In this document: piece after piece, positions 7,037 to 15,409 of the stretch | Position numbering within the stretch: the stretch's first letter is position 1 | Layout: every line of letters starts with the position of its first letter | From: a virus | DNA length: 41,149 bases | Strand: one strand, 5' to 3' | IMG/VR virus record: IMGVR_UViG_3300028802_000038 | Location: 1-41,149 of that record | Position numbers and translations under genes: made by a program | Notes under the pieces: model-generated | Seen by the model: the letters and a program-made list of their open reading frames with translations, nothing else | Told to the model about the DNA's origin: nothing | Database searches by the model: none

Positions 7037-8260
7037 ATGACCAGACAGCTCGCGCCGTTCGCGTCCGCTGCCGAGATCGCCTATGCGGCGGCGCAGGATG
7101 CGGCCGATGCGGCGGCCAGCCTGCTGCAACCTGCCACGCCAACCGAGACCGCGGCCGGGCTGTACAATGTCAGTTGGGCTCGCATGCCGTATTGGCGTGC
7201 GGCGATCGCGCGGGTTCGTGCCGGCACGGGGCGGGGCAAGCTGCTCATGGTCGGCGACAGCACCACGAGCGGGACCGGCTCCGGCAGCGGGGGCACTAGC
7301 ATGCTCAACGGCGCATTTGCCACGGCCCCGGGGCGTGGTGTCGCCGCGCTGCTGGCCGCTGTCGTGGCCACGTCGGACAAGTCTCTGATCGGCGATCAGG
7401 GCGTCCCCGCGATCCTTGGCGCCACGGCTTACGGCACATATGACACGCGCGTGGTGCAGGGCGCTGGCTGGAATGCGGCCCCTACCGTCGTGGTCGGCGG
7501 CAATGCCTTCCGGTATCAGACCGGCGCGGCGTCGATCTTCGCGTTCACCCCGGCCGGTGCGTTCGACAACTTCAAGATCTGGTACATCAAGCAAACGCCC
7601 AGCGGCGGCTTTGCCGTCAATGTCGATGGCGGCGCCTCATTAGGCACTGTCTCCACGACCGGCGCCGGGCAGACAGTTGGCCATAGCGACTTCACCGTGA
7701 CCCGCGGCACTCACACCATCAACCTGACCGCCTCCAACGATAACCAGATCATCTTTCTCGGTATCGAAGTGTGGGACAGCACGGTGCCGGCGATCGACAT
7801 CGTTCAGGCCGGCTGGCACGGCAGCAAGATCGGCGGCTGGGCAAGTGTCGTGGCGTCAACGACACCGTGGATTCCGGTGAACTTCATCCCGACATTGGCG
7901 CCGGACCTGACGGTGATCAACCTGACAATCAATGACTCGAATGCGCCAACCGCGCTTGCGACCTATCAGGCGCAGATGCAAGTCCTGATCACCGCCGCCA
8001 AGACGACGGGCGATGTGTTGTTGGTTGCGGGCGCGCCCAGCGACACGGCGTTTGCGACCAACGGCACGCTGGACCGTTTCGTTGATGTGCTGCGCCTGCT
8101 GGCGCGTACCAACGGCTGCGGATTGCTGGACATCCCGGCGCGGTGGGGCAGTTACGCCGCCGCCAACCCGCTGTTTCCGTATTCCGATCTCCTGCATCCT
8201 GGCGCGGTCGGCTATCAGGACATAGCGCAGGCGATCGTGACCGCACTGACGCGGGATTAA
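7037..8260 (+). CDS. SGNH/GDSL-type hydrolase in the head operon
   Basis: The product has 407 residues with the SGNH esterase layout: block I MVGDSTTSG with nucleophile S75, an inserted beta-rich domain (about residues 150-260), a block III-like TINDSN, and block V SDLLHPG with D384 and H387. Such enzymes remove acetyl or acyl groups from sugars. In phages they usually act on capsule or O-antigen as part of the tail. Here the gene lies between portal and scaffold, an unusual site for a receptor-processing enzyme. The ATG at 7037 has GGAG 9 nt upstream; a GTG at 6917 overlapping the portal stop is an alternative. There is no signal peptide. Confidence 0.8.
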   Translation: MTRQLAPFASAAEIAYAAAQDAADAAASLLQPATPTETAAGLYNVSWARMPYWRAAIARVRAGTGRGKLLMVGDSTTSGTGSGSGGTSMLNGAFATAPGRGVAALLAAVVATSDKSLIGDQGVPAILGATAYGTYDTRVVQGAGWNAAPTVVVGGNAFRYQTGAASIFAFTPAGAFDNFKIWYIKQTPSGGFAVNVDGGASLGTVSTTGAGQTVGHSDFTVTRGTHTINLTASNDNQIIFLGIEVWDSTVPAIDIVQAGWHGSKIGGWASVVASTTPWIPVNFIPTLAPDLTVINLTINDSNAPTALATYQAQMQVLITAAKTTGDVLLVAGAPSDTAFATNGTLDRFVDVLRLLARTNGCGLLDIPARWGSYAAANPLFPYSDLLHPGAVGYQDIAQAIVTALTRD

Positions 8261-8343
8261 CCACCCGCCGCCGGGGGCGCAAACGCGCAACGGGCGAACG
8301 ACCGCCGCCGGGTCTGACGGGCGTCACTGAGGAACCACCACGC

Positions 8344-9165
8344 ATGGCTGAAGAACTCGACACGTTCCTGAAGGGGAACGCGGCCGAACCCGAACCCGCG
8401 CCGGTCGAAACACCGGCCGCGGAGCCGGAGGCGAAGGCCGAAGCGGCGGACGGGGGTGGCGCTAAGAAGCCCCCCGAGGCCGCGACGGAAGCTGACGACG
8501 CCGAGCCGCCGGAGCCGCGCGAGGGCGAGGCGCTGGTGCCGCGCCGCGCCTTCGAGGCGGTGCGACATGAGCGCCAGGACTGGAAGGCCCGCGCGGTTGC
8601 GGCCGAGACCCAGCGCGGCGAGCTGCAACGCCAGCTTGAGGAGGCCAAACGCGCACCACCTCCGGCACCGCCACAGCAGGCCGCGCCGGTGGAGATTCCA
8701 AATCCTGCGGTCGATCCGGCCGGCTACCACGCCTACATCGCGCAGGAGCAGCAGCGCGCGCAGATCAACCATCTGCTCAACGTCTCCGAGATGATGGCAA
8801 TCCGCGAGCACGGCGCCGAAGCCGTGGCGAAGATGAAAGCCGAGTTCTTGGAGGCGAAGAACGCCGACCCGACGCTCGGCGAGCGACTGATACAGCAGGC
8901 CGATCCATACGGCTGGGCGATGGCACAGATCGAGCGCATCCGCGCCATGCGCGACATCGGCGACGATCCTGCCGCCTACCGCGAGCGCATCCGGCAGGAG
9001 GCCATTGCCGAGTTCCAGGCCAACGGTGGGGCGCAACCCGCACCGCGCGTATCGCCGGCGGCCGGTATGGCTCCAAGTCTTGCGTCAGTGCGCAGCGTCG
9101 CGGGACGCAGTGCGCCGGCCTGGACAGGTCCAACACCGTTGAATGACATATTGAGGAGGGGTTAG
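8344..9165 (+). CDS. Scaffolding protein
   Basis: This 273-residue protein is very rich in A, E, P and Q. It has an acidic N-terminal 60 residues, a predicted coiled coil (ERQDWKARAVAAETQRGELQ, about residues 78-97, and following), a Pro-rich linker and more helix, ending in a basic tail LNDILRRG. This architecture and its place directly upstream of the capsid gene are standard for phage scaffolds, which guide procapsid assembly and leave before packaging. GAGGA precedes the ATG at 8344. The stop interlocks with that of the convergent endonuclease gene. Confidence 0.8.
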   Translation: MAEELDTFLKGNAAEPEPAPVETPAAEPEAKAEAADGGGAKKPPEAATEADDAEPPEPREGEALVPRRAFEAVRHERQDWKARAVAAETQRGELQRQLEEAKRAPPPAPPQQAAPVEIPNPAVDPAGYHAYIAQEQQRAQINHLLNVSEMMAIREHGAEAVAKMKAEFLEAKNADPTLGERLIQQADPYGWAMAQIERIRAMRDIGDDPAAYRERIRQEAIAEFQANGGAQPAPRVSPAAGMAPSLASVRSVAGRSAPAWTGPTPLNDILRRG

Positions 9166-9719
9166 TCCGGGTGTGCAAATTCGCCGTGCATGCGCGCGGC
9201 GGCTTCGTCTCTAACAGCTTTGGCCTCTGCCTTCGTGTCGAATACGCCAAGATGATGTTGTTTCCCGTTTACAGTGATATGTGCCAACCATTTCCGGTCT
9301 CTCTTGTTCCACGACACGCCCTTGATGCCAGACGTGTTGTCCTTTCGTAAGCCACGGTTGCAGCTGTTTTGCGTAGGTGTAGCCAGCCGAAGATTCGCAA
9401 TACGGTTATCAAGTCCGTTGAGGTTAATGTGGTCGATCTCGCCGTCTGGCCATTCACCGTAGACGTAGAGCCACGCAAGCCGGTGGGCACGATAGACGCG
9501 CTTTCGCACACCTAGGACGTAATACCGTAGTTGCTCAGAGCGTGATGTGGTGCCGATCCCAAGCACGACATACTTCTTGGATTGAGTTCCGGCTGGTAGG
9601 CCGGCGCGCCAATGATCGATGGTCGGGCGCCAGGTGAAAAGGCCGGTCTCAGGGTCATAGTGAACGACCGATCGCAGTTGGGCGGCGGTCAGTTCTTCGG
9701 ATATAGGGCGCTTAGCCAT
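9162..9719 (-). CDS. HNH homing endonuclease with AP2 domain
   Basis: This 185-residue minus-strand protein has an HNH core (AHR at 78-80, DHINLNGLDN at 96-105, then NLRLAT) and a C-terminal AP2-type DNA-binding domain (about 130-165: GVSW, KWLAHITV, HHLGVFDT, EAAKAVRDEAA-like helix). This is the standard layout of free-standing homing endonucleases that spread between phages. It separates the scaffold and capsid genes, is opposite to them, and is less GC-rich. The start at 9719 follows GAAGGAA. It is a mobile element in its own right; its target would be the uninterrupted scaffold-capsid junction. Confidence 0.92.
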   Translation of the reverse strand: MAKRPISEELTAAQLRSVVHYDPETGLFTWRPTIDHWRAGLPAGTQSKKYVVLGIGTTSRSEQLRYYVLGVRKRVYRAHRLAWLYVYGEWPDGEIDHINLNGLDNRIANLRLATPTQNSCNRGLRKDNTSGIKGVSWNKRDRKWLAHITVNGKQHHLGVFDTKAEAKAVRDEAAARMHGEFAHPD

Positions 9720-9751
9720 CTCGGTTGGTTCCTTCAGCCAGTTGGTCAGAG

Positions 9752-9780
9752 GCTCGGGAGCCGTTGGCGCGGTCCCGAGC
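9752..9780. other. Strong hairpin upstream of the capsid gene
   Basis: GCTCGGGA (9752-9759) and TCCCGAGC (9773-9780) form a perfect 8-bp inverted repeat around a 13-nt loop that itself contains GCC/GGC. It lies 33 bp before the endonuclease start and 175 bp before the capsid start. There is no T-run, so an intrinsic terminator is not proven. It could mark the edge of the endonuclease insertion, stabilise the capsid mRNA, or act as an attenuator. The rest of 9781-9955 holds no gene I can support. Confidence 0.5.
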
Positions 9781-9955
9781 TTCGCTAACATACCGCAACG
9801 TATACGCGATTGGAAGGCCCTCGTGCGCCTCGTCGTGTCACGTCATCACCGCCGCCGGGTGGGCCGCAAAGGTCAAAACGGGCGTACGTGGTCGCCGCCG
9901 GACCTGTCGGGCGTGTCGTGAAAGTAAAACCACACACCCCAAAGGAATAACCCAA

Positions 9956-11080
9956 ATGGTCGCGACCGCTGATATGGTCACTACTCCGGCTAGAGCCGGA
10001 CTTACTCCACAGTTGTGGGATGATCAGTTTTTTGCAGAGTATATCAGGTCCAATCAATTCACGAAATATATGGGGACAAGTATGTCCTCGATCATCCAAC
10101 TCAAGGATGACCTCACCCGCAAGGCCGGCGACAGCGTCACGTTCGCCACCGTGCGGCGCCTGGCGGGCGCTGGCGTCACCGGCTCGACGACGCTGGAGGG
10201 ACAAGAGGAAGTCGTCAACGCCCGCTCGCTGAAGGTGAGCGTTGATGTGATCCGCCACGCCATCGCGGTCAACGACTGGGATGAGCAGAAGTCCGCCATC
10301 GACCTGATGAACGCCGGCCGCGACGGGTTGATGGACTGGGCGATGGGCAAGCTGCGCGCCGACATCATCACCGCGCTCGGCAACATCACCGCCGACGCCG
10401 ACGTGGCCGTGACAATGGCGGCGGCATCCAATGCGCAGATGGACACCTGGCTGACCAACAACGCCGACCGCGTGCTGTTCGGTGCCGCGGTGGCCAACAG
10501 CGTGTCGAACGACTGGTCCACCTCGATGGCCACGCTCGACAATACCGCCGACAAGATGACCGCGGCCACCCTCTCGCTCGCCAAGCGCCGCGCCCGCACC
10601 GCCTCGCCGCACATCCGGCCGACGCGCGTCAACAACGACGAGGAATGGTACGTCGTGCTGATGCCGAGCCTGGTGTTCCGCGATTTCCGTGCCGACACCA
10701 CGATCCTTGATACGTTGAAGTATGCCGCGGATCGGGGTGCCAGCAATCCGCTGTTCACCAGCGGAGACCTGATCTACGACGGCATGATCATCCGTGAAAT
10801 CCCCGAGATCCCGGTGATTGCCACCGGCGGCAACGGGCACGTCTCGCTGCAATGCGCGCGCTCCTATCTGCTCGGGGCGCAGGCGGTCGGCATCGCGTGG
10901 GCACAGCGTACCAAGAGCGTGACGAACAATCGTGACTACGGGTTCCAGCACGGTGCTGGCGTCATGGAGATCCGTGGCGTGCAGAAGCTGCGCTGGGGCA
11001 CCGACGCCACCGTGGACAAGACCGCGCCTGTCGATCACGGCGTGTTCACGATCCTGACCACAGCCGTTGGAGATGCGTAA
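9956..11080 (+). CDS. Major capsid protein, N4-gp56/DUF4043 type
   Basis: This 374-residue shell protein has an AAAGGAA site before the ATG at 9956. Family features include an N-terminal segment with AEYIRSNQFTKYMG, then a SGD/TFATVRRL-like stretch, the block EEVVNARSLKVSVDVIRHAI (about residues 82-101), and DWAMGKLRADIITALG (about 125-140), as seen in the N4-gp56/DUF4043 capsid family. Its place after a scaffold gene agrees. The upstream open frame back to 9725 is rejected because it lacks the conserved N-terminus and a ribosome site. Confidence 0.88.
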   Translation: MVATADMVTTPARAGLTPQLWDDQFFAEYIRSNQFTKYMGTSMSSIIQLKDDLTRKAGDSVTFATVRRLAGAGVTGSTTLEGQEEVVNARSLKVSVDVIRHAIAVNDWDEQKSAIDLMNAGRDGLMDWAMGKLRADIITALGNITADADVAVTMAAASNAQMDTWLTNNADRVLFGAAVANSVSNDWSTSMATLDNTADKMTAATLSLAKRRARTASPHIRPTRVNNDEEWYVVLMPSLVFRDFRADTTILDTLKYAADRGASNPLFTSGDLIYDGMIIREIPEIPVIATGGNGHVSLQCARSYLLGAQAVGIAWAQRTKSVTNNRDYGFQHGAGVMEIRGVQKLRWGTDATVDKTAPVDHGVFTILTTAVGDA

Positions 11081-11434
11081 ATGAGCGACAACCCGAGCAA
11101 CAGCCGCCCGCCGGTCCCCGATCATCCGCCGGCCGCGGCATCACCGCCGGCCCGTCCTCCGGTCGAGTCCGAGGCCAAGACCGTGGTTGAGCGTAAGGCC
11201 GCGGCCGAGCGTGAGGCACCCAAGGTGGTTGCACGCAAGGTCGAGCCTTTGACCGACGTGCAGATCGTGGAACTCGCGCAGCAGGGGAAGCTGCATCCCT
11301 CGATGGAGCAGAACACCCGCGCCCGCGACGCGGCGCTGGAACGCATTGCCGCGCAGGCCGAGGCCGACGCCGAGGCGGAGGCGAACGCGGTCGAGGAGGC
11401 GCGCAAGAAGACCCACACGCCACCCGGCCCGTAG
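11081..11434 (+). CDS. Pro/Ala/Glu-rich protein downstream of capsid (117 aa)
   Basis: The ATG follows the capsid stop directly. The N-terminal 30 residues are Pro-rich and probably disordered; residues 31-60 are charged; LTDVQIVELAQQGKLHPSME forms a short ordered core; and the C-terminal part is an Ala/Glu coiled coil. Small proteins just after the capsid gene are often decoration or head-completion proteins, but nothing in this sequence proves it. No recognised domain. Confidence 0.7.
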   Translation: MSDNPSNSRPPVPDHPPAAASPPARPPVESEAKTVVERKAAAEREAPKVVARKVEPLTDVQIVELAQQGKLHPSMEQNTRARDAALERIAAQAEADAEAEANAVEEARKKTHTPPGP

Positions 11435-11779
11435 TTGCATATCCACGTCCATTACGACCCGCCGCCACCTGATCCGCGTTTGGATCAGGTGATTGCGGAA
11501 CTACGCGCACTGCAACAGGAGTTTCGAATTATGAGTGGAAACCTACAGGCATCAATCGACGCTTTGACCGCACAGGTTGCGGCCGAAACCGAGGTGAACG
11601 CCTCCGCCGTTACGATGATCAACGGCTTCTCCGCCCGCCTGCAGGCCGCGATCGACGCGGCGACGGCAGCGGGTGCCACACCGGCACAGACCGCGGCGCT
11701 CGATGCGCTGGCGTCCTCGGTGCAGAGCAACACCGCGGAACTGAGCGCGGCGATGACCGCCAACACGCCCGCGGCATAA
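11435..11779 (+). CDS. Coiled-coil virion-associated protein (114 aa, or 82 aa from 11531)
   Basis: The frame opens with TTG immediately after the preceding stop; an internal ATG at 11531 has ACAGGAG 9 nt upstream and may be the real or main start. The longer form begins HIHVHYD, then a helix DQVIAELRALQQEF; the shared part is a long helix (ALTAQVAAETEVNASAVTMI and an Ala-rich C-terminal helix). Similar small helical proteins in phages accompany tail or decoration proteins. The longer form makes sense as protein, so both starts are kept open. Confidence 0.65.
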   Translation: MHIHVHYDPPPPDPRLDQVIAELRALQQEFRIMSGNLQASIDALTAQVAAETEVNASAVTMINGFSARLQAAIDAATAAGATPAQTAALDALASSVQSNTAELSAAMTANTPAA

Positions 11780-11795
11780 GCAGAGGAGCCACGCC

Positions 11796-12131
11796 ATGAT
11801 GAGAGCTATCCTTGCCGCGGCGTGGCTCGCGCTGCTGCCGCTCGCGGCCCATGCGCAGGCGGTGACGTACGCCGACCGCAGCGGCACCATCACGTTGGGC
11901 GGCACCGCGCAGACCATCATGTCGGCCTGGCCGGGGCGGCACGGCTGCATGATCCAGAACCAGAGCACCGGCAACTTGTGGATCAGCAGCACCGCCACGG
12001 CGGTTGCGGCTTCGCCCTCGGTCCTGATCGCGCCAGGGCAGCAGTATCTATGCATGGCGCCGGCCTCTGACGGGGCGCATTCGATCATCGGCGCGACCAC
12101 CGCGCAGGCGTTCGCGGCGCGCGAGTGGTGA
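11796..12131 (+). CDS. Secreted-type protein with signal peptide (111 aa)
   Basis: GAGGAG precedes the ATG at 11796. Residues 1-20 form a classical Sec signal: MMR, a hydrophobic core AILAAAWLALLPL, and a cleavage site AHA-Q. The mature part (about 91 residues) is beta-rich (SGTITLGGTAQTIM, CMIQNQSTGNLWISS), with two cysteines, resembling small beta-sandwich decoration or adhesion proteins. A signal peptide in the middle of a virion operon is unexpected. The gene is followed by another signal-bearing gene that overlaps its stop. Confidence 0.7.
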   Translation: MMRAILAAAWLALLPLAAHAQAVTYADRSGTITLGGTAQTIMSAWPGRHGCMIQNQSTGNLWISSTATAVAASPSVLIAPGQQYLCMAPASDGAHSIIGATTAQAFAAREW

Positions 12132-13438
12132 ATCGCCGGGGTCTCCTGCTGGCGGGCGCGGCGTCGCTGGTGCCGGCGTGGGCCGGCGCGCAATGCGTCA
12201 CCAGCACCCCAGCGGTCGACGCCTGCCGCGGCGGGGTGAACATCGGCGGGGCGCCGGCGCTTGATCTGAATTTCATCGGCGGGGCTGCGCTCGACAGCCG
12301 CATCACGTTCACCCGTGCCGCCGGGCCGGCGACCTATTTCGATGCGTCGGGAGTGATGCAGACGGCGGGCACCAACGTCGCGCGCTTCGACTACGATCCG
12401 GTGACGCACGCGCTCAAGGGGCTGCTGATCGAGGAAGCGCGCACCAACATCCTGACTAACTCGCGCGCGATCAACTCGTGGCCGACCAAGACCGACAGCA
12501 CCGTCACCGACAATAGCACGGCGTCGCCTGATGGCACGGTGAACGCCTCGCTGGTAACGGAAGGCAGCGCCGGGACTGCCGTTGTTGTCTCCAACGCAGC
12601 GGCAATCGCAGGAAGCTCAGTGATGAGCTTCAGCGTGTTTCTGAAGCGCGGTAATCAAGACATCCTGCGGATCCTGTGCGCTGATACTGCATCCGCGAAT
12701 GGTGTGCAGACCTGGGCTAACCTTGCGACGGTGGCGGTTGCGAGTACTGGCGCTCGGGGCACTGCGACAGGTGCTGTCGCGGCGATACAGGCGATCGGAA
12801 ACGGCTGGTATCGCGTCACGCTTGGTTGCACGATGGCTGCCGGTAGCACCATAGCGGCTGTCAACGTAAACTCTGCCTCCGTCAATGCGTCAACAACGCG
12901 CGTCAACGGCGCCACATATTATCTTTGGGGCGCCCAGACCGAAGTCGGCGGGTTCGCCACCTCCCACATTCCCACGACCGGCGCATCCGCGACGCGGGCG
13001 GTGGACGTGGCGACGCTCCCGGTCGATGCGGCCTGGTTCAACACGCTGGCCGGCACCTGGGCGGCTGAGGGAGAGTTTCTCGGGTTTGCCGCCGGATTGC
13101 GGTTGATCGGCAATCCCACCACCACGGTCGCGCCGCTGTATTTCAGCGCCGCCGGGCTGTCGGTGGCGTTCGACGGCGCAGCAATTCAGACTGCGAACGC
13201 GGCAACAGCGAACAGCCGCACCAGGGCGGCATCGGCGTGGAGCGGCGGCACCGGGGCGGTGGTGCTGAACGCGGGGACGGTCGTGACCGGCGCGCAGGCG
13301 ACCGGGTTCTCCGGCCTGACGACGATCAAGCTGATGGGCGCCAACACCGCGCCCACGACGCTTTCCGGCCGGCTGGCCCGAGTACGCTATTGGCCGCGGG
13401 CCTTCTCCGCTAGCGAACTGCAATGGGTGACAGCATGA
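12128..13438 (+). CDS. Putative carbohydrate-binding virion protein with signal peptide
   Basis: This gene encodes 436 residues from GTG at 12128, which overlaps the previous stop (GTGA); GTG at 12125 is equally possible. The N-terminus NRRGLLLAGAASLVPAWAGA-Q is a signal with an arginine pair, written here in outline. The mature start has LDLNF, SRITFTRA, ATYFDASG and RFDYDP followed by GLLIEEARTN, a block I know from phage tail and particle proteins with carbohydrate-binding or concanavalin-like domains. The middle (about 12540-12930) is less GC-rich, as if a binding module had been exchanged. The role would be host-surface or glycan binding. It overlaps the connector start. Confidence 0.7.
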   Translation: MNRRGLLLAGAASLVPAWAGAQCVTSTPAVDACRGGVNIGGAPALDLNFIGGAALDSRITFTRAAGPATYFDASGVMQTAGTNVARFDYDPVTHALKGLLIEEARTNILTNSRAINSWPTKTDSTVTDNSTASPDGTVNASLVTEGSAGTAVVVSNAAAIAGSSVMSFSVFLKRGNQDILRILCADTASANGVQTWANLATVAVASTGARGTATGAVAAIQAIGNGWYRVTLGCTMAAGSTIAAVNVNSASVNASTTRVNGATYYLWGAQTEVGGFATSHIPTTGASATRAVDVATLPVDAAWFNTLAGTWAAEGEFLGFAAGLRLIGNPTTTVAPLYFSAAGLSVAFDGAAIQTANAATANSRTRAASAWSGGTGAVVLNAGTVVTGAQATGFSGLTTIKLMGANTAPTTLSGRLARVRYWPRAFSASELQWVTA

Positions 13439-14079
13439 CCGCCACCATCGCGCAGTTGGGCGAACGTGCGCTGCGTCGGCTCGGCGTGGCCGTGGTGCCG
13501 GTCGCGGATCGCCCCGCGCTGTCGGTCGTGATCCCCGCCGCCACGCTCGCCACAGGCGCGCTGGTGGAGTTGGGGGTGGTTGCCGCAGACGAGACGCCGG
13601 CCGCCACGGACGCCGCCCTGGCGCTCGCCAAGCTGGCTGCCGCGCACGATGCGCTGGTGGCGCAGGGCGTGGTGTCTTGGACTCTGGACACGGTGCCGCA
13701 ATGCGTGGCCGAGGAGATGACCAAGCTCGCGGCGTCGCTCATGGCGTCGAGCTTCGGCAAGCCGTCCGATCCGGCAATCCATGCGATGCTGGAGGCGCGG
13801 GTGCGCAAGGTGGCGCTGATCATGGGGGCGCCGGCATTGGCCAGCGATGCGGTGCTGGGCGTGCATCAGGATCTGACCGCGCTCGGGCTGGCACGGTGGA
13901 GCGTGTTCGACATACCCGTGGCGGTGGAATCTCCGTACGTAATCCTCGCCGCGAATGACCTGGCGCCGCAGTTCGGGCAGAAGGCCGACCCGCGCGACGA
14001 CATCGCCGCCAATCGCTCGCTGGCGCAGTACGTGGCGCTGCCGACATCGGGCGAGCGAATCCCAGCGGAGTATTTTTGA
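13435..14079 (+). CDS. Head-tail connector / tail accessory factor (P22 gp4-like)
   Basis: This protein has 214 residues from ATG 13435, which overlaps the preceding stop (ATGA). The sequence is helical with the pattern LGERALRRLGV, ATDAALALAKLAAAHDALVAQG and EEMTKLAASLMAS, similar to P22 gp4-type adaptors, which have a repeated helical bundle and a pattern of gene order portal-capsid-gp4-gp10. It would sit under the portal ring. Another 12 nt of in-frame sequence upstream offers ATG 13423 as an alternative start. Confidence 0.65.
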   Translation: MTATIAQLGERALRRLGVAVVPVADRPALSVVIPAATLATGALVELGVVAADETPAATDAALALAKLAAAHDALVAQGVVSWTLDTVPQCVAEEMTKLAASLMASSFGKPSDPAIHAMLEARVRKVALIMGAPALASDAVLGVHQDLTALGLARWSVFDIPVAVESPYVILAANDLAPQFGQKADPRDDIAANRSLAQYVALPTSGERIPAEYF

Positions 14080-14276
14080 TGCCTAACGGGCTTTCCTTCT
14101 CCGGCTACCTGCAGCCGCCCGCTGTGCCGCCTGACCCCACGGGCGACGACTGGCGCGGGTTGACCGGGCCACCGGGGCCGCCCGGCACGCTGGTCGCATT
14201 CGAGCTGCCGACCGCTCCGGATGGGCTGGAGCCAGGCGCACTGTGGCGCAACGGGGATTTCGTATGCGTGGTCTGA
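14079..14276 (+). CDS. Small protein with collagen-like GPP motif (65 aa)
   Basis: The ATG shares its A with the connector stop (TGATG). The core has a short collagen-like run GLTGPPGPPGT, preceded by LQPPAVPPDPTGDDW and followed by a stretch ending DGLEPGALWRNGDFVCVV. Collagen-like segments trimerise and occur in phage fibre stalks. The small size suggests a fibre accessory or a fragment. The 3' end overlaps the next gene by 13 bp. Confidence 0.6.
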   Translation: MPNGLSFSGYLQPPAVPPDPTGDDWRGLTGPPGPPGTLVAFELPTAPDGLEPGALWRNGDFVCVV

Positions 14277-15409
14277 TCGCCTGCCTGTTCGGTGTCGCGC
14301 TTGCTGGGGCGGCACAGGCCCAGACCACGCCCCAGCGCATGAACGCCCCGCTGATTATGTACGGCTTCCTCAGTCACAACGTAACGCCGGGCGGGTTTGC
14401 CGAGGTGTGCCCCGCTGCCAACTGCCCGGTGCCCGGCATCACCGGCAACCGGGTGCGATCCGGCAGCTTCCTCAACGGCGAGACCGCGCTTGACGCGGAC
14501 ACCGCGGAATGGCTTGGCGTGGACAGCTTCTACGTCAACACCGGCCGTCCGCACGGCCAGAAGGTGGCGCGCTATATCGGGCTGGTGCAGGGGCCGAACG
14601 CAGGCGCCGGCTGGACCCTCAATACCGACATCGTTCGCAACGGCGTGCCCGGCGTCAGCCACGATGCGGGGTTTATCGGCACCCCGGCGCGCGGCACGCC
14701 TGGCGCGATGGATCCGGCTTCAGGCACCGTCGGTTACGAACTCGACTTCTCTAATTTCGATGTCGATAGCGGCGTGAGCGAGGGCGCGTTCACGGTCGGG
14801 ATGTATCTGCACAACCGGTCAACACACAAGTCGCTGGCCGGCATCTTCATGTCCAATCTGCAGCTACTGAAGCTGGACGGCTCGGGTGTGGCGGCGTGGG
14901 AACACGGCATCTTGATGCAAGGGCCGACGCTGATCAACGGCAGTGCGTTCTATGATACCACGAACTCCAGCGTTTCCTTCAAATCCGAGGGTACGCACGC
15001 CGGTGCGGCGTTCTACGCCAACGACACTTCGCCCTATGGGTTGGAGGTGTCCGGCGATCATTCGACATCGAGCGTGTTCCTGACCGACAACGCGCCGCGT
15101 GGCGTGCAGATTGCCGGCACCCGTTCGGTGGCGGCCATCCGTGACGCCAGCGTTGCCCCGGTCGGCGTTTCGCTGATCGGCACTTACTCGCAGGCGATCA
15201 ATACCAGCACCTCAACCGCCAACATCGCGCTTGCCACCAAGGCCGGGCAGAAGGTGTGTTTCGCCGGCATCACGGCCTGCGCGTATTACGACACCGCAGC
15301 GCACAAGTGGTATTTCTCCGACGAGAACAACGTGGTGGTGTTCTCGGTCGCGATGACCTCGGGCAATGCGATCTTCAAAGGCACTGTTACGCCGAGCGCA
15401 ACGCCATGA
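14264..15409 (+). CDS. Signal-peptide-bearing beta-rich particle protein (381 aa)
   Basis: The ATG at 14264 opens MRGLIACLFGVALAGAAQA-Q, a signal with an AQA-Q cleavage site. The mature protein is Gly/Ser/Thr/Asn-rich and beta-rich, with repeated short strands (TVGYELDFSNFD, AWEHGILMQGPTLINGSAF, GLEVSGDHSTSSVFL), as in beta-helical or jelly-roll tail or particle proteins. The C-terminus has a pattern AGQKVCFAG, CAYYDTAAHKWYF typical of phage receptor-binding C-domains. It is the third gene in this block with a signal ending in A-x-A-Q. Confidence 0.65.
   Translation: MRGLIACLFGVALAGAAQAQTTPQRMNAPLIMYGFLSHNVTPGGFAEVCPAANCPVPGITGNRVRSGSFLNGETALDADTAEWLGVDSFYVNTGRPHGQKVARYIGLVQGPNAGAGWTLNTDIVRNGVPGVSHDAGFIGTPARGTPGAMDPASGTVGYELDFSNFDVDSGVSEGAFTVGMYLHNRSTHKSLAGIFMSNLQLLKLDGSGVAAWEHGILMQGPTLINGSAFYDTTNSSVSFKSEGTHAGAAFYANDTSPYGLEVSGDHSTSSVFLTDNAPRGVQIAGTRSVAAIRDASVAPVGVSLIGTYSQAINTSTSTANIALATKAGQKVCFAGITACAYYDTAAHKWYFSDENNVVVFSVAMTSGNAIFKGTVTPSATP

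Noticed and set aside
9785-11125. 446-codon minus-strand frame over the capsid gene
   Set aside because: Shadow with H/R-rich composition and no ribosome site; the plus strand encodes the major capsid protein.
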